A DNA stretch of 64,000 nucleotides from Lentinula raphanica (taxonomy: Eukaryota; Basidiomycota; Agaricomycetes; Agaricales; Omphalotaceae), in the NCBI GenBank assembly GCA_027919835.1, contig JANVFP010000013.1, forward strand, positions 558,001-622,000, in the 5' to 3' direction. This document shows, piece by piece, positions 8,956-19,434 of this stretch. The position numbers and the translations under genes were made by a program. The notes under the pieces are model-generated. The model saw nothing but the letters and a program-made list of their open reading frames with translations. It had not been told where the DNA came from and ran no database searches. Each line of letters begins with the position of its first letter. Position 1 is the first letter of the stretch.

Positions 8956-10500
8956 ATGGCGAACTATAGCTATGATGAAGGCGGGAACATGGCCGCATAC
9001 TTTATTATAACTTTCCTCGCTTTAATCCTCATCCCGCTAACGCTCTCAATTTCTCCTTCCAGTAAGTTCACGTATGCCACGCAGCTCAAGTTCAGAAACT
9101 GACAGTCATATGTAGAAAAGAAAGGATTAAAAGGATGTCAATGTACGCTATGCTCGCAACAACGTTTAAACATCTCCAAACGGGAGAAGGGATCAATATT
9201 CAATCCACAATTTTCGACCAAGTGAGCGTCTGTCCTTATATCTAAAGCTACTGTCTAAGTTCATTTCACGACAGGTCGCTCTTCATCATTGGTGGCTGGA
9301 TTGTCTTTGCTTTTTTCTCTTACAGAGTTGCCAATGCCAAGCTTGATAACAAGGTCTATGATCCGTTCGAGATTTTGGGAATATCCATGGTACGTCTTCT
9401 TGCCCTCTTTCAAGTCTCTTTCTCAGTTCCCGTCTAGTCAGCTACCGAGAAAGAAATCAAGTCTCACTACAAGAAGCTTTCCAAAATATAGCAAGTCTCG
9501 CGTCAACGTTGTTGCGTTGTTTTCCTGATCCTGTCATAGTCATCCGGACAAGGTCAAGGCTACGGTCAATGAAACCATCGAGCAAATTCAGAATAGATTC
9601 GTCGATCTCACCAAAGCGTACAAATCGTGAGTAATGAGAACACGATACAGGAGTCAATTTATTGATACCTCTCCCTTCACAGACTGACTGACGAAACGAT
9701 CCGAGAGAACCTGCGAAAATACGGTAATCCCGATGGCCCGCAACAGACTTCCGTGGGGATTGCTCTGCCCAAATGGATCGTGGAGAGCAAGAATAACGTT
9801 TGGGTGCTTGGTGTTTATGGCTTGATATTCGGTGGTGCATTACCCACCTTAGTGGTGAGTGTCCAACTGCTCTCTCTCTCTCTCTCTCGCACAAACACAC
9901 ACACTTGCTCACGCAAAGGACAGGGGCGCTGGTGGTTTGGCTCTCGACAGAAAACAAAGGACGGTATCAAGGCCAGCTCCGCTGCTGCATTCTTCAAGGC
10001 TTTGAGAGAGGATTCTACGATGGACGATGTCGTGGCTGCCCTTGGGAAAGCCTACAAATGGGAATCCATTAAAACCAAAGTAAAACTGGCGACGCCGCAG
10101 AACTGGACCGTTTGGAGAAGAACATTAGCCTGGTTGTACCCAAACAGTGGGAAACGTTACGACAAAGCTTCGATGCCGGGAAAGATGCGAATCAACGGAA
10201 AGCTATGATTCTTCTCTACGCACCTTTCTTGAGATTGAACACTGAAAAACCGAGCTTCAACAAGGTATGTTGGTATTCACAATAATCAACGACTACATAT
10301 CTCAAATCTCTGTGCATTCATTTTATAGCTCGAAATCGACAACGCAGATGAGAAACCTTCGGAGGCCGAGAAATCCCATCCGGAAGAAGATCTTGCAACT
10401 ATGTATCAGTATCTGCGAATCGAAGAATTTAAGAAGGACGGAAATCTGTGAGCTCGACACTCGCACATCGGCATTCGATTTTGATCTTCATCGAATCAGT
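8956..10500 (+). pseudogene. SEC63: SEC63 pseudogene (5' half plus fused 3' tip)
   Basis: The first exons are almost identical to the intact gene at 16712: a start MANYSYDEGGN, two membrane segments, a J domain beginning VYDPFEILGISM with HPDK, and LTDETIRENLRKYGNPDGPQQ. There are two lesions. A one-base deletion near 10078 (AAAACCAAAGTAAAACTGG versus AAGGCCAAGAGTAAAACCGG) shifts the frame and leads to a stop at 10208. Further on, the intron starting at 10265 breaks at about 10312 and continues as the 3' end of what is the last intron in the intact copy, entering LEIDNADEKPSEAEKSHPEED at 10329. The whole C-terminal Sec63/Brl domain is therefore missing, and a matching piece lies at 13.8-14.7 kb. 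It cannot make a working Sec63. Confidence 0.82.
9873..9905. repeat. CT/CA microsatellite in SEC63 pseudogene intron
   Basis: A (CT)n tract followed by an imperfect CA tract sits inside an intron. The same intron of the intact copy (about 17627-17660) has a shorter CT run, as expected for slippage since duplication. Confidence 0.8.
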
Positions 10501-10594
10501 TAGGATGCGATCACCGTTACTCGTACCAAGCCGAGTCCAGGGTCATATTCTTGAAGAGACAACAAAAAGCAAGATCTAGATGCATTCATCTTTG

Positions 10595-11145
10595 ACGAAG
10601 ATGTTCTCGTCCAATTGGCGAACGCAGTCACTCATGCCCCTTTGATTCACAGGAAACTCAAGAAGCTTCTAGTGCTCCAAGTGATCAAGCTCAGCTTGCC
10701 TTGAATCCAAACGAAGGACATGGTCTTCTACCTCGCGTACTCGACTTGATAGACCTCGTCATCCTTCCTCGTGTGTCTTCAGTGAGAGCATACCGTGCGT
10801 ATGCTCGACTTATGACATCGATGGGCAGATGGGAAGACGCTATGAAGGCATGGATGGATGCATACAGAGAGAGTGATGCTGGAAAGCTAGCGAGAGGTGA
10901 GATCGATGCTCTCGATGATGCAGGAAGAGGGTTATGGAGAGACGCGGTCGGTGAAGTTGAAGAGATCGTGGATATTCTGAAATATCGGCGTACGGCTAGA
11001 GGCGAGCGGGAGTACGAAGAAATGGAGGTTGCAAGCGAAGAGTATTGTCAGGACTTTCATGGGAAGAACAAGACTTAGAGAGAATTTCGAAGATGATCCA
11101 GAATGGCACCGCTTGGAGATATTGTTGGAGGATATGAAGCAGGAA
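10595..11145 (+). pseudogene. 3' fragment of a TPR-like helical-repeat gene, frameshifted
   Basis: The frame ETQEASSAPSDQAQLALNPNEGHG, then LLPRVLDLIDLVILPRVSSVRAYRAYARLMTSMGRWEDAMKAWMDAYRES, is typical of a TPR or similar helical repeat. It continues to GEVEEIVDILK at about 10982. There the frame shifts by one base: read one frame over, the protein continues NIGVRLEASGSTKKWRLQAKSIVRTFMGRTRLRENFEDDPEWHRLEILLEDMKQE and stops at about 11145. The two halves fit as one C-terminus, so a base was lost near 10985. I do not recognise the parent gene with certainty, and no 5' part is present. It lies directly after the broken SEC63 copy and is part of the same rearranged block. Confidence 0.5.
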
Positions 11146-11359
11146 TGAAGAGCAAGTACCAAGTATCATTGTAGAGAGAGAATTGACGATATCATACACT
11201 AGAACTAGAAGGCACGAATCATCCTCCACATCATGAAACCAGAAGTTCGGCTGGTCAGTAACCGGTCCCGGTCAGTGCTCATTAACATTGATTATTGTGT
11301 ACCTCGACTCTCAATTGGATCCCAACCCTATCGACTCAAGGAATCTGATAAACTACATA

Positions 11360-12219
11360 CCTCAGTGTCGTTGCCCATTGAATTCATTCTGAGTCCCAGT
11401 CTTCCGCCGACTCTATCCTGATTCCTGTGACCTGATTGAAAATTCCTACCTCTGTCGGCCACCGTTATTAACCATATATGCATACTGTACGTTGTCTTGA
11501 TGACTCTGAATCTGGTATCGACAAGGGCTAGCCTGTACCCTCCTGTACCTGCATGTATTCATTCTCATTGTTATCAGATCATATACGGCCATCCAGATTC
11601 CACAGCCATCCACGAACATGAGACATGAGCCATTTTTGCAGCACTAGCAGGCAGCGCCAGTTTGCACAGCTCAAGAGTTTAAAGGTGTGTGCCAGCCATT
11701 ACATAGGGAATCGTCTGTAGTAGGACTCTAACTCATCAGCCATTGCTTTGATTAGGCTCTGTCTCTGACCTCAAAGTGATAAAATCTCTGGACTTTGGAA
11801 GACTTTGGAGGGCTAGTGAATATATACAGTGGCATACACTGTATCGTTACGCGGGGCAGTGGGGAACCACCCTTCGGGCCCCTCCTTCGGGCCTCTCTTA
11901 TCTCTCTCTGCCGCCGCAACTGCTGTGATTCAATACGACGACGATTGAGTCCTAAACGGTCCTAAAGTTTAAACTGAACAGCCTCAAGGATACCAGATTT
12001 TTCCCTGTTTAACCGCCGGGAATTCCCTCCCCTACGCTCTGCGAACTGGTACGCGATATAAAGAAGTGATCATCACATAGCGATTCTCCAGAAAATTTGC
12101 TGGCCAATTTCTCACCTTTCACTCGCATCGCCCAAAGATAATTTCGACTCCTACTTTTTCGATCGCTCACGAGCATAAGCAAAACAAAATCTCTTCCAAC
12201 GAGAACACGAATACTACCG
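11360..12219. repeat. upstream block of secreted-family copy B
   Basis: It is nearly collinear with 2006-2860, including the (T)ATATAAAG at 12056-12063 and the GTGATCATCAC that follows. Small indels are present, such as an extra ACATAG near 11700. The block is non-coding and contains the likely promoter of copy B. The 200 bp before it (11161-11360) shows no gene. Confidence 0.7.
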
Positions 12220-13058
12220 ATGCACATCACCAAAAGTGTCCTTCCACTGTCTTTCCTGCTGTGGGTTTTCTCCACCGGCGTATCTGTATCTGCCATTCCT
12301 GTTAGCTCCGTAAGCCTATTTCATGCCTGCTGAATGATTGCTCGATACTGAACACCTTTTGATTTGAAGGACCTTAAACGTAGAGCCGATAGTACCTTAT
12401 CGGACAAAGTACACGAACCCAATTTGCGCCCTCGGGGCGAACCAATGGATGTGGATACAGTGGACTCTGTCCAAGTCATACTGGCTTTAGACGAGAGCGA
12501 AACCATTTCGCAGGCCTTGGACCGAGTGAACAGAGTCGAGATTTTGAAAGAGGTTTGGGATGCCGCTCACCTCAATGTAAGTAAAATCACTGTTAGTATG
12601 TACTATCATACTCACATCCAACCGATTCTCAGGAGAAACCCGTTCTCGAAACAGTGCTCAAACGGTTGAGCAATGTAGTGCTCAATGGGCAGAGGAACAG
12701 AGCCGTTTTGAAAGCTGTCAGTTTCAACGATGGCCTGAGGGTCTCCACTCCCTTTCAGCATCTTGTCTCCAATCTCCTCTCGCACAGGTACGGCGTTCAG
12801 ATATCAGCCTTATTCGGGCCCGAGTCAATTTACCAAGGCAAAAACCTCGCCAAAGACTCGATAGTACTCTTCTGTCGACTACCACGCTCTTTCTCAGTGG
12901 GCGGCGATATACACGGTGAAGAGGCTGGGGAACTGGTTGGCAGGGAGGGAAAACCCGAATATGCTTGGTACAAGTACAAAATTCATCAAGTCATCAAAGA
13001 CGGATCTCCCAAAATCGAGTTGGATCCAGTAAAGAATGGGGAAAAGGATCGAAGCTAG
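12220..13058 (+). CDS. secreted-protein family copy B, tail out of frame
   Basis: Three exons (12220-12309, 12370-12576, 12633-13058) match copy A exon by exon. The signal peptide is identical, and the Kex2-like motif reads DLKRRAD. The conserved domain keeps YGVQISALFGPES, VLFCRLPRSFSV and YAWYKYKI. A small deletion near 13050 (GAAAAGGATCGAAGCTAGG against GAAAGGAGCTGGGCCAGG in A) creates a stop at 13056-13058, giving about 240 residues. The tail with LPQEVSGKQRVDIGSS and a GGSSWRDGQDGQDGYGSWRDGG-type run continues in another frame to 13369. Near identity with A points to recent duplication. Whether the short form is the real product or the gene is dying cannot be told from sequence. Confidence 0.6.
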
Positions 13059-13369
13059 GAACTCAGAGTGTGAAGGGGGGCGACACTTTGCCGCAGGAGG
13101 TTTCTGGAAAACAGAGAGTCGACATTGGTAGTAGTACTTCAACGCAATTGAAGGAGCCAGAGCAGCGAAAGGGGGGGAAGCCTGATTATTCGGATAGATC
13201 GCAACCAACGTGGCCTGTAGATTCGTATCGGCCCAATAGTGGGGATTCTTTGCAGCGCGATGGTGGGGGTAGTTCATGGCGGGATGGTCAGGATGGTCAG
13301 GATGGTTATGGTTCGTGGCGGGATGGTGGTTCGCGGCGGGTTGATGGAGGGTTCCCAGCGCGATGGTGA
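13059..13369 (+). pseudogene. out-of-frame Gly/Asp/Arg-rich tail of copy B
   Basis: An open frame overlapping the end of copy B reads GTQSVKGGDTLPQEVSGKQRVD and ends in short GG-x-WRDG-type repeats (about 13260-13360). Its frame differs from that of exon 3. It is homologous to the tail of copy D and is related to copy A's remnant. Confidence 0.5.
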
Positions 13370-13379
13370 CCGTCGCTCT

Positions 13380-13800
13380 TGGCGTGATGGTGACCGTCGT
13401 TCCAGGGCCTAGCGTTAGACACTTGGCTTAATGAATGTGTGTGGTTGCTTGGTTATCAGCGGATTAGGTTGGATCACTGGACGAGGAATCATCTGCATCA
13501 GGAGCTAGATACAGTCAGTACCTGTAATCAGTATGACACACCAGACAGAGATCTCCCAAGCTCGACTTTAATTGAAATTCTCGAGAATCTTTCAGGAGCA
13601 GCCTAAAAGCGGTTTCTGGCATGTTCAAACAGATGCAGCGCAGAGACAAGTACATATGTAACATTGAAGTAAAAGTTTCTGCCTTGTGTGCAATAGCAGA
13701 GAGGAGTTGAATTGAAGAAGATCTATTTCGCGGCGTGAGGTCACTTCACAAAAGTGGTCAAGTCAAAGCTATAGTAAGCGCCCACAAGCGCCTTCAACTT
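13380..13800. other. gene-free stretch with shared 3' flank block
   Basis: It contains the third copy of the family's 3' flank (about 13580-13665) and a TAAGCGCCCACAAGCGCC motif at about 13773. No coding sequence was seen. Confidence 0.45.
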
Positions 13801-13807
13801 TAGTGAT

Positions 13808-14670
13808 TACGACAAGCCAAACTCCAAACCTACTTCTCAACACTTTGTTGAACATCGCACCCTCGCAATTGGCTGACAACAACTATGAATGTCATGAGGC
13901 TCAAACAGGTCTATCTTGCACGAGCCATCGTGCTCTAGGTCTCGAGACTCGCCTGAAAACAGGCTCAACTAACTCAATTACCAGAGATCACTAGCACTAG
14001 CACTAGCGATGATTCCCGGAAGGATGATGATCTAGCTGAAGCTGTCAAGGAGCTGGGAACCAGTAATGATAGCCAAGAAGACAAACTCACGATGGGGTAG
14101 ACACTTGGTTGATGCTGCATACAACGGTACGCGTTCACTTTTCTCAAGAGTAATCAATTTCTTATGTATGTCCTAGTCATTGGCGAACGCATCATAATTC
14201 CATCTTTGATCGTGTATCTTACGGTCGAGTTACCGCTTTCACCACCTCTCCCAAGTTCCACGGTAGTCACGAAAAACGTCCGTGGAGGAAGCCTATTAAC
14301 CTCAATGAGATGGAGGATGAGGAATTATCGAGCTTGATGATCCGCCATGATGCCGAATCCATACAAGACGAGGGTTTATCGTGGTCCGTACCGGCCTGAA
14401 GTACGTTGCTTATTTATTCTTTCGATCCCCGTACCTACTGATTGAAGCCGGGCTGATGGCTTGTTCTTGCAGACGACAAAAATTCTCGCATCACTAATGA
14501 AAGTTACAAATGTGCCCTTCTCGAGTTCTGACTGGCGAGAAAGAGATTACAGAACCTACAAGCTTCAATCTCAGGCTCTTCAAACTCCCGGAATATACTG
14601 GAAAATATACTTCGTCAGCCTCGAGCGAGGAAGTTTCCACAATCATGTTTGTATGCGTCAAACGTTCTTC
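13808..14670 (+). pseudogene. SEC63: SEC63 internal fragment: the part missing from the 8956 copy
   Basis: The sequence matches intact SEC63 from the exon that begins at about 18075 (PNLLLNTLLNIA) through the exon encoding TYKLQSQALQTPGIYWKIYFVS. It ends at the donor of the last intron (GTATGCGTC at 14651). It starts and ends at the same two introns where the 8956 copy is broken, so the two pieces are complementary. Within it there are frameshifting indels (for example the exon start lacks about 14 bases compared with 18090-18110), so it is not coding. It is separated from its partner by 3.3 kb that contains copy B and the TPR fragment. Confidence 0.75.
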
Positions 14671-15335
14671 TTTGATCTGTCCACCTCGTTAACGCAGGAT
14701 GAGCAGGAAGATGAACTCTTACACCTCTTCCGCCAACTTGATTCTACGTCTGTCGTGTTCTGTCTTTTCGTCGACCACCGTTAACCATATACATATGCAC
14801 TGTCTAGATGATTCCGAATCTGCTATCGACGATAGCCCATTTGGGTGATCATATGGCCATCCACAGCCATCCACGAACATGAGACGCGAGCCATTTTAAT
14901 ACATAACATTCAGCAGCACCTGCCGCCAGGCTGGCTGGCAGCACCATTTTGCATAGTTCAAGAAAGCTCAAGAATCGAGTGGGGAACCACGGAAACCATC
15001 CTTCGGCCTCCTTCGACTCTCTGACTCTTACCAGCTCTTACCACGCTCGTCCTATGATACGGGCCGCGATGATCTGAGTCCAGAATGGAACAGCCTCAAT
15101 CATACCCTGTGATACCCGCTGATACCCGCCGAAAATTCACTCCCCTACGCCCCGAGAACTCGTTAGATAAATTAAAAGAGTGATTATCACAGAGCAATAT
15201 CCCCCAAATCTGCTGGCCAGTTCTTTACTCTCTCGGATCTCCTGCATTGCTCACAAAAATCTCGACTCGTACTCCTTTTATCGCTCAGGAGCATCAACAA
15301 AACTAATAATTCTCTCAACGAGAACACCACAAGCA
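14671..15335. repeat. upstream block of secreted-family copy C
   Basis: From about 14750 it is a diverged version of the blocks at 2006 and 11360 (CGTCGACCACCGTTAACCATATA, the CCACAGCCATCCACGAACATGAGACGCGAGCC stretch, ATCCTTCGGCCTCC). The TATA position has become AAATTAAAAGAGTGATTATCACAGAG. No gene was seen apart from this likely promoter. Confidence 0.6.
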
Positions 15336-16498
15336 ATGCACATCTCGAAACGTGTCCTTCCATCCCTTCTGCTGTGGGTTTTGACCACCGGCGTATCTGT
15401 GTCTGTGTCTGCCATTCCTATTGACTCTGTAAGCGCATTTCATACATGCTGCCAGTGGATACGGTTGCTCAATGCTAAAAACTCTTTCGATGTGAAGGGT
15501 TTTCGACACCCTGGGACTGGTAGTTTAGATAGTGTACACGAACCAGATATGGGCCCCGGGGGCGACTCGATGAATTTGGACTCCGTTCGAGTCATACTGG
15601 CTGGGAAGGACGAAACCATTCAGCAGGCCTTGACCCGAAGAGAGCAAGTTCAAAAGTATCTGAATGCTGATAAAGCCCAAGTAAGTAAAACCGCTATGCA
15701 TGTACTATCGCCTTCTGCTCACGTTCAATCAACTCTAAGAAAGCCAAACTCAGGTTCGACTTCAAATGGAAAGAGAAGGCAGCCGTACTCAAAGCACTCG
15801 ATTTTGAGTCGAACAACCACCACAACAGGCCTAGAGTACCCTTGACCATTCACAATCGCGCGTCATTGTTTCTGTCGAACTTGTTCGGCATTCAGACGTC
15901 AGTCTCATTCGGCCCCGAATCAGTCTGGGACCCGGAGGACGACCTCACCGACGAGTTTCGAATCATCTGCCGGCTACCGTTGTCTTTATCAGAGGAGCGC
16001 AAAGAGGACGATGGAGAGCGTGGTGAAAAGGATGGTGATGTGGCTGTCAGGGGCGGAAAGGAGGTTAGCAAGACAAGAGTGTCGGGAAAAACCGAGTATG
16101 CTTGGTTCAAGTACGAGATTCCCAGCGAGGATCGCATCGCCCAAGACGCGCCTTTGCCTGCGAGCCCGGAATCGGTGGATGATGGGCATGATGAGGGAGA
16201 GATTTCAGAGTCAGAGACTCAGAGTAAAGCGGACGACAAAGTTTCTTCGAAGGAGGTTTCTGGAAGACAGGTATTTGGTGATAGTTCGCGAGCGAAGGGG
16301 CCCGGGGAGCTACAGAGGGGAGAATCCAACATCTCGAGAAAATCAGAGTGGGAAAGGTCGCGGGATCGCGCTGATTTGTATCGGCCTCGATATGGGGAGA
16401 AAGGAAGGAAGGAAACAGAGGATCCACATCCGCCCTCTTTCTTGAAGTCCTTGCCGGATCCTTATGTGACCCCGGAAGCTCACAATGATTCGAAGTAG
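15336..16498 (+). CDS. secreted-protein family copy C, intact
   Basis: Three exons (15336-15428, 15498-15680, 15740-16498) give one open frame of about 344 residues. Exon 1 is a signal peptide (MHISKRVLPSLLLWVLTTG, then VSVSVSA-IPIDS). Exon 2 lacks the KR site of A and B (GFRHPGTG) but keeps DSMNLDSVRVILAG and DETIQQAL. Exon 3 keeps AAVLKALDF, FLSNLFGIQTSVSFGPES, IICRLPLSLSEE and YAWFKYEI. It ends in a charged S/E/R/K/P-rich tail with SKEVSGRQVFGDSS, the single surviving equivalent of the repeat core. I chose acceptor 15739 over the one at 15753 because only the former keeps the frame. The domain is not one I can name. It is the only copy with an uninterrupted tail, so it is the best guide to the ancestral protein. 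A cell-wall or host-facing role is speculative. Confidence 0.68.
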
Positions 16499-16590
16499 CG
16501 TACTTCGAAACCCAGTTTTGGCATTTTTCTGGTCCAGAATAAACCTTGTGCTATATAGTGTAATTGAAGTAAAATGCAAGTATCATGCTA

Positions 16591-16711
16591 TGTAAGCGCT
16601 CGTAGGCGCTTATAGCGCGTCAATCACGTTTGCCACGTTTCAAAATTATCAAAGTCTTTGAATCTCTTTCTTTCACCATCTGTCCTCAGTCGTCAACCAG
16701 GACGCGCTGCA
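16591..16711 (+). promoter_or_regulatory. SEC63 promoter region with TAAGCGC motifs
   Basis: TAAGCGCTCGTAGGCGCTTATAGCGCG starts about 120 bp before the ATG, followed by TTTGCCACGTTTCAAAATTATC. The block is duplicated before the pseudogene at 8956. No TATA box was seen. Confidence 0.45.
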
Positions 16712-19236
16712 ATGGCGAACTATAGCTACGATGAAGGCGGGAACATGGCCGCATACTTCATTATAACTTTCCTCGCTTTAATCCTCATCCCACTAACGCT
16801 CTCAATCTCTCCTTCCAGTAAGTTCACGTATGCCACGCAGCTCAAGTTCAGAAACTGACAGTCATGTGTAGAAAAGAAAGGGTTAGAAGGATGTCAATGT
16901 ACGCTATGCTTACAACAACGTTTAAACATCTCCAAACGGGAGAAGGGATCAATATTCAATCCACAATTTTCGACCAAGTGAGTGTCTGTCCTTATATTTA
17001 AAGTTACTGTCTAAGTTCATTTCACGACAGGTCGCTCTTCATTATTGGTGGCTGGATTGTCTTTGCTTTTTTCTCTTACAGAGTTGCCAATGCCAAGCTT
17101 GATAACAAGGTCTATGATCCGTTCGAGATTTTGGGAATATCCATGGTACGTTTTCTTGTCCTCTTTCAAGCCTCCTTCTCAATTCCCGTCTAGTCAGCTA
17201 CCGAGAAAGAAATCAAGTCTCACTACAAGAAGCTTTCCAAAATATAGCAAGTCCTACGTCAACGTCATTGCGTTGTTTTCCTGATCCTGTCATAGTCATC
17301 CGGACAAGGTCAAGGCCACGGTCAACGAAACCATCGAGCAAATTCAGAATAGATTCGTCGATCTCACCAAAGCGTACAAATCGTGAGTAATGAGAACATG
17401 ATACAGGAGTTCAATTGATTGATACCTCTCCCTTCACAGACTGACTGACGAAACAATCCGAGAGAACCTGCAAAAATACGGTAATCCCGATGGCCCGCAA
17501 CAGACTTCCGTGGGGATTGCTCTGCCCAAATGGATCGTGGAGAGCAAGAATAACGTTTGGGTGCTTGGTGTTTATGGCTTGATATTCGGTGGTGCATTAC
17601 CCACCTTAGTGGTGAGTGTCCAACTGCTCTCTCTCTCTCTCGCACAAACACACACACTTGCTCACGCAAAGAACAGGGTCGTTGGTGGTTTGGCTCTCGA
17701 CAGAAAACAAAGGACGGCATCAAGGCCAGCTCCGCTGCTGCATTCTTCAAGGCTTTGAGGGAGGATTCTACGATGGACGATGTCGTGGCCGCCCTTGGAA
17801 AAGCCTACAAGTGGGAATCCATCAAGGCCAAGAGTAAAACCGGCGACGCCGCAGAACTGGACCGTTTGGAGAAGAACATTAGCCTGGTTGTACCCAAACA
17901 GTGGGAAATGTTACGACAAAGCTTCGATGCCGGGAAAGATGCGAATCAACGGAAAGCTATGATTCTTCTCTACGCACATTTCTTGAGATTGAACATTGAA
18001 AAACCGAGCCTTCAACAAGGTATGTTGGTACTCACAACAATCAACGACTACATCTCTCAAATCTCTGATTGGCAGCCCAAACTCAAATCCTACTCCAAAC
18101 CCCCTTACTTCTTAACGCTCTGTTGAACATCGCAATCGCTCGCAATTGGCTTACTACAACTATGCATGTCATGAGGTTACAGTCTTACCTTGCACAAGCG
18201 ATCGTGCCCCAGGTTTCGCCTGCAAAACAGGATCGATTGACTCAATTACCTGAGATCACCAGCAAGGATTCCCTGAAGGGCGATGATCTAGCGGAAGTTG
18301 TCAAAGAGCTGGAAGTCAGTAATGACAGCAGATCCGACAATGTCAAAAAGGCAGTATCACGATGGGGTAGACTTGAGCTGGTTGATGCTGCATACAAAGG
18401 TATGTGTTCACCGCTCTCAAGCGAACAAGTTTCTTATGCATGTTCTAGTCATCGGCGAACGCATTATAGTCCCATCTTCGATCGTGTATCTTACGGTCAA
18501 GTTACGGCTTTCACCACCTTTCCCAAATTCCACGGTGGTTACGAAGAAGGAGTCCGCGGAAGAGGTCAAACGGTCCATCAAACTCAATGACCAGAAAGAC
18601 GAGGAATTCTTGATGACCCGGGATGATGCTGAACCTATGCAAGGCGAGGGTACATGGGCCCATGCCCCGTACTGGCCTGAAGTAAGGCGTCTATCCAGTC
18701 TTTCGAACCTCGTACTAATAATTATTCTAGAACCGAAAGCCGGGCTGGTGGCTCGTTCTCGCAGATGACAAGAACTCTCGCGTCGTAGTTCCGCCAATGA
18801 AACTCACGAATGTGCCCTTCTCGAATCCTGACGCGGGAGATAGAGATTACAGAACCTACAAGCTACAATTCCAGGCTCCTCAGAATCCCGGAATCTATAC
18901 CTGGAAAATATACCTCGTCAGCGATACCTTTATTGGCGAGGAAGTTTCCAAAAATATGACTGTATGTGTCAAATGTTTTTGGGAGATATATAGTATGACT
19001 GAATGACAACATCATAGCTCAAAATCGACGATGTGTCTGCGTTGAATGCGGACGAGCAACCTTCAGAGGATGAGATATCCGATCCGGATGAAGATACTCT
19101 TGCAGGACAGATGACCGCGATGAGGGGTGGTAAAGTCAAGAAGGGTGTCTCACGGGCTGAGGCTAGTGACGACGACGAGAGTACCACGGACGATGGTGAA
19201 GAGAGTGAGGATGACAGCAGTAGCGATAGCGATTAG
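16712..19236 (+). CDS. SEC63: Sec63, ER translocon J-protein subunit
   Basis: A multi-exon gene spliced by eye. Sec63 is an ER membrane protein that joins the Sec61 channel in post-translational import and recruits the Hsp70 Kar2/BiP through its lumenal J domain. Visible in order are an N-terminal membrane segment (AAYFIITFLALILIPLTLS), a second (SLFIIGGWIVFAFFSY), a J domain (VYDPFEILGISM...HPDK with the essential HPD intact, QNRFVDLTKAYKS) and a third membrane segment (NNVWVLGVYGLIFGGALPTLV). Next come the Sec63/Brl region (LLLNALLNIAIARNW, VPSSIVYLTVKLRL, NRKPGWWLVLADD, RTYKLQFQAPQNPGIYTWKIYLVSD) and a very acidic Ser/Asp/Glu C-terminus (DDGEESEDDSSSDSD), as in yeast Sec63, where casein-kinase phosphorylation of the tail aids binding. 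This is the only intact copy of the three in the window. Confidence 0.9.
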
Positions 19237-19434
19237 TCGTCGCTAGTAAGTACGAGTACTTAGTGTATATATCATACTCATGTCTAATCCGGGTTGCTTA
19301 TTATTTATGACCTCAAAACAGGAAGTTCGTTCTTCATCCACACATGTAGGGACCGCAAAATACACAGTTTTTATTACTGATACACAAGAAGTCCTTGTAA
19401 CATTTAGATTAGACGGTACTAATTCATCCTACAT

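Noticed and set aside
8956..10500. A second functional SEC63
   Set aside because: A one-base deletion near 10078 shifts the frame and the entire C-terminal Sec63 domain is missing.
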